A stretch of 8,096 nt of DNA from SZUA-320 sp041612035 (GTDB taxonomy: Bacteria > Gemmatimonadota > Gemmatimonadetes > Gemmatimonadales > GWC2-71-9). Shown here piece by piece: positions 5,920 to 8,096 of the stretch. The stretch is taken from positions 1 to 8,096 of the forward strand of contig JBFILX010000092.1 of NCBI GenBank assembly GCA_041612035.1, written 5' to 3'. The notes beneath the pieces were generated by a model. The model did no database searches. It was not told the origin of the DNA and saw only the letters and a program-made list of their open reading frames with translations. The translations under genes and the position numbers were made by a program. Numbering within the stretch: position 1 is the stretch's first letter; each line of letters opens with the position of its first letter.

Positions 5920-7230
5920 ATGTCATCCCTGCTTCGCTTCGTGTTGTCCGTCGGGCTGCTGCTGGTACCCGCCGCCGTCTCCGCCCAGGCCCCCGGCCGG
6001 CTGGCCGCGGAGGTGGACCGGCTGGCCGCCGCGGTCATGCCGCAGGTGGTGACCTGGCGCCGGGACATCCATCAGCACCCCGAGCTCTCGAACCGGGAGT
6101 TCCGCACCGCCGCCCTGGTGGCGGAGCACCTGCGGTCTCTGGGCCTCGAGGTGCGGACCGAGGTGGCGCACACCGGCGTGGTGGGAGTGCTGCGCGGCGG
6201 CCGGCCCGGCCCGGTGGTGGCGCTTCGGGCCGACATGGACGCGCTGCCGGTGACCGAGCTGGTGGACCTGCCGTTCCGCTCCCGGGTGACGACCGAGTAC
6301 AACGGCCAGCAGGTCGGCGTGATGCACGCCTGCGGGCACGACAACCACGTGGCCATCCTGATGGGCGTGGCCCAGGTGCTGGCCGGCGTGCGGCGCGACC
6401 TGCCGGGGACGGTGGTCTTCCTGTTCCAGCCGGCGGAGGAGGGGGCGCCCCAGGGCGAGCGGGGCGGCGCCGGCCTGATGATCGAGGAAGGGGCCCTGGC
6501 CGACCCGCGGCCCGAGGCGATCTTCGGGCTCCACGTCTGGCCCGACCGGGTCGGCACCATCGGCTACCGGTCGGGGCCGCTCATGGCCGCGAGCGACTGG
6601 CTCAACATCGTGGTCACCGGCCGGCAGACCCACGGGGCGGTGCCGTGGGGCGGGGTGGACCCGATCGTGGTGGCATCCCAGATCGTGCTCGCCCTGCAGA
6701 CCATCCCCAGCCGCCAGGTGAACGTCACCGACGTCCCGTCCATCGTCACCGTGGGGATGATCCGGGGCGGCAACCGGGGGAACATCATCCCCGACAGCGT
6801 GGTGATGCAGGGCACCGTGCGCACCTTCGACGAGGCGATCCGGGCCGACGTGAAGGAGCGGATCGTGCGCACCGCCACCGCCATCGCCCAGAGTGCCGGG
6901 GCCACCGCGCGGGTGGACTTCGGGAGCGGCAACAACCCCGTCACCTACAACGACCCGGACCTCACCGCCCGCATGCTCCCCACCCTGCGGCGGGTGGCCG
7001 GTCCCGACGTGCGCCAGTCGCCGCTCTCCACGCCCGCGGAGGACTTCGCCCTCTACCAGCAGCAGATCCCGGGGATGTTCTTCTTCCTCGGCGTGACCCC
7101 CGCCGACCGCGACCCGCGGTCCGTGGCCGCCAACCACTCGCCCTACTTCTTCGCCGACGAAGGCGCCCTCCCGGTGGGGGTGCGGGCGATGGCCCACCTG
7201 GCGGTGGACTTCCTCACCGGTCGCCGCTGA
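5920..7230 (+). CDS. Exported M20D-family amidohydrolase (N-acyl-amino-acid hydrolase/carboxypeptidase type)
   Basis: Hydrolyses N-acyl amino acids or related amides (hippurate, IAA-amino acids and short peptides are known family substrates). The 436 residues start with a Sec signal peptide: Arg6, a hydrophobic core and VSA-QA, with cleavage predicted after Ala22, so the mature enzyme is periplasmic or secreted; many family relatives are cytoplasmic. Dinuclear metal ligands are all present: Cys138 and His140 (HACGHDNH), Glu174 with catalytic Glu173 (QPAEEG, 170-175), His205 (GLHVWP) and His406 (NHSPYF). RADMDALPV (103-111) is the family's early core motif, and His238 lies in the dimerisation domain (TGRQTHGAVP, 233-242). 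GAGG (5911-5914) sits 5 nt before the ATG. The dehydratase stop is 29 bp upstream, and the next gene starts 8 bp downstream. Confidence 0.93.
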   Translation: MSSLLRFVLSVGLLLVPAAVSAQAPGRLAAEVDRLAAAVMPQVVTWRRDIHQHPELSNREFRTAALVAEHLRSLGLEVRTEVAHTGVVGVLRGGRPGPVVALRADMDALPVTELVDLPFRSRVTTEYNGQQVGVMHACGHDNHVAILMGVAQVLAGVRRDLPGTVVFLFQPAEEGAPQGERGGAGLMIEEGALADPRPEAIFGLHVWPDRVGTIGYRSGPLMAASDWLNIVVTGRQTHGAVPWGGVDPIVVASQIVLALQTIPSRQVNVTDVPSIVTVGMIRGGNRGNIIPDSVVMQGTVRTFDEAIRADVKERIVRTATAIAQSAGATARVDFGSGNNPVTYNDPDLTARMLPTLRRVAGPDVRQSPLSTPAEDFALYQQQIPGMFFFLGVTPADRDPRSVAANHSPYFFADEGALPVGVRAMAHLAVDFLTGRR

Positions 7231-7238
7231 GCGGCCGC

Positions 7239-8096
7239 ATGGGCCGCCGGCTGGGCGGACTGCTGCTCGCGGTGGTCGCCCTGGGATGCGGCGACCGGCG
7301 CACCCCGGTGGCCACGGTCATCGTCGGCGCGACCGTGTACGACGGCAGCCCCAACCCGCCCCGCCAGGTGGCCGTGCGGGTCGAAGGCGACCGGGTGGTG
7401 GAGATCGCCCCCGCCGTGGAACAGGGCGCCGACTGGGTGATCGACGGCACCGACCTGCTGCTGGTGCCGGGGTTCGTGGAGCTCGCCACGCGGGTGGAGG
7501 ACCTGTCGGACAGCGGCGTGGCGGGGCTGCTCCGGCTCGGCATCACCACCGCCGTCGTCGAACCGGCGCCGGGGGGCAGCCTGGCCGACCGGCTCGCCCA
7601 GCTCGACCGGGTGCCGGTGGCGGTGAACGTGGCGAGTTTCGCCGCGGAGCCTGCGGTCGAATCGGTGGCCGCGGCGGTGGACAGCGCCCGGGCCCGGACC
7701 TTCCGAGCGCTCGACGCCGGGGCGATGGGCGTGTCGGTCGGCGGAGGCGCGGGGGGCGACGCCGTCTTCACCGTCCGGCGGGAACTGGCGCTGGCCGTCG
7801 CCGCCGAGGGCGGCCGCTACCGGGCCCGGGTCGGCGAGAGCCTCGACGCGGTGGAGGAGACGATTCGCGTGGGGCGCGACGCGGGAGTGGTGGTCCACCT
7901 GGCCGGGGTGCGGCCACCGGCCGGCGCGGCCGGGTGGTCGGGGCGGCTGGCGGCGCGGCTCGACACCGCCCGGTCGCGACGGGTGGAGGTGAGCGCCGAC
8001 GTCTGCCCCGGGGAGCCCGTGACCGCCGGCGGGTTCGGCCCCCTGGTCGCCTGGCCGTGGACCAGCGTCTGCGTGGTCGCCGCCCATGCCTGGCTC
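7239..8096 (+). CDS. N-acyl-D-amino-acid deacylase-family lipoprotein lacking metal ligands (3' partial)
   Basis: 286 codons are visible without a stop; the gene runs off the window. The N-terminus is a lipoprotein signal (RR at 3-4, hydrophobic run, lipobox ALGC with Cys17), so it is probably membrane-anchored. The family frame is clear: ATVIVGATVYDG (25-36), LLLVPGFVE (73-81), LGITTAVV (100-107), LDAGAMGVSVG (158-168), RELALAVAAEGGRY (181-194), DAGVVVHLAG (214-223) and RRVEVSADVCPG (247-258). Each metal position seen in active D-aminoacylases is changed: HxH is Ala83/Arg85, the GNCG cysteine stretch is EPAP (108-111), the histidine of the YxTHxR-type motif is Arg197, and the SH pair is Ala222-Gly223. 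The late catalytic Asp lies outside the window. No frameshift or stop is seen, so this looks like a conserved non-enzymatic homologue, not decay. There is no clear ribosome site; the M20 stop 8 bp upstream suggests coupling. Confidence 0.78.
   Translation, partial: MGRRLGGLLLAVVALGCGDRRTPVATVIVGATVYDGSPNPPRQVAVRVEGDRVVEIAPAVEQGADWVIDGTDLLLVPGFVELATRVEDLSDSGVAGLLRLGITTAVVEPAPGGSLADRLAQLDRVPVAVNVASFAAEPAVESVAAAVDSARARTFRALDAGAMGVSVGGGAGGDAVFTVRRELALAVAAEGGRYRARVGESLDAVEETIRVGRDAGVVVHLAGVRPPAGAAGWSGRLAARLDTARSRRVEVSADVCPGEPVTAGGFGPLVAWPWTSVCVVAAHAWL

Noticed and set aside
5923..7197. 424-codon open frame on the - strand opposite the M20 gene
   Set aside because: Shadow frame: His/Gly/Pro-rich translation, no motifs, and it lies wholly within a confident + strand enzyme gene.
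7143..8087. 314-codon open frame on the - strand near the window end
   Set aside because: Composition-driven shadow of the deacylase-like gene, which has a signal peptide and family motifs on the + strand.
1..8096. Mobile element, CRISPR array, toxin-antitoxin pair or defence genes
   Set aside because: No transposase or integrase motifs, no regularly spaced repeats, no terminal inverted repeats, and even codon use throughout; nothing supports acquisition as a unit.

Overview
The window is about 70% G+C or higher (judged by eye), densely packed, and every credible gene lies on the + strand. It reads as ordinary chromosomal DNA of a high-GC, Gram-negative-type bacterium: two lipoprotein signal peptides and one Sec signal peptide occur among seven genes. 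The mix of exported amidohydrolases, a secreted-type M20 peptidase and GC-rich codons would fit Gemmatimonadota or a similar soil phylum. That placement is inference from style only; there is no marker gene. I see no tRNA, rRNA, CRISPR array, insertion sequence or phage gene.

Region 1 (1-1766) is the 3' part of a heparinase II/III-type polysaccharide lyase gene with a C-terminal CBM9-like sugar-binding domain; its start lies before the window. A GC-rich hairpin follows the stop, then a plausible sigma-70-type promoter (1791-1820).

Region 2 (1856-3950) is a two-gene unit: a small VOC-fold protein that lacks all four glyoxalase I metal-ligand positions, and, 4 bp later, a large YtcJ/NfdA-type amidohydrolase lipoprotein that keeps its metal-binding residues. 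A 109-bp gap with a perfect 8+8 bp inverted repeat follows.

Region 3 (4060-8096) looks like one five-gene transcription unit: tandem CBS-domain protein, methionine-R-sulfoxide reductase MsrB (start overlaps the CBS stop), PLP-dependent threonine/serine dehydratase-like enzyme, exported M20D amidohydrolase, and the 5' part of a lipoprotein of the N-acyl-D-amino-acid deacylase family. The last gene is cut by the window end and has no stop codon inside it.

Working together (inference): the exported M20 enzyme and the lipoprotein beside it suggest handling of N-acyl amino acids or small peptides in the envelope, with the dehydratase able to deaminate released hydroxy-amino acids in the cytoplasm. 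CBS and MsrB suggest energy-state sensing and oxidative repair. The most unusual observation is that the last gene keeps the deacylase-family framework but has lost every metal ligand visible in the window, so it may be a pseudoenzyme. I do not see a clear new multi-gene system; the main points of interest are this predicted pseudoenzyme, the non-canonical VOC protein and the lyase-CBM9 fusion.
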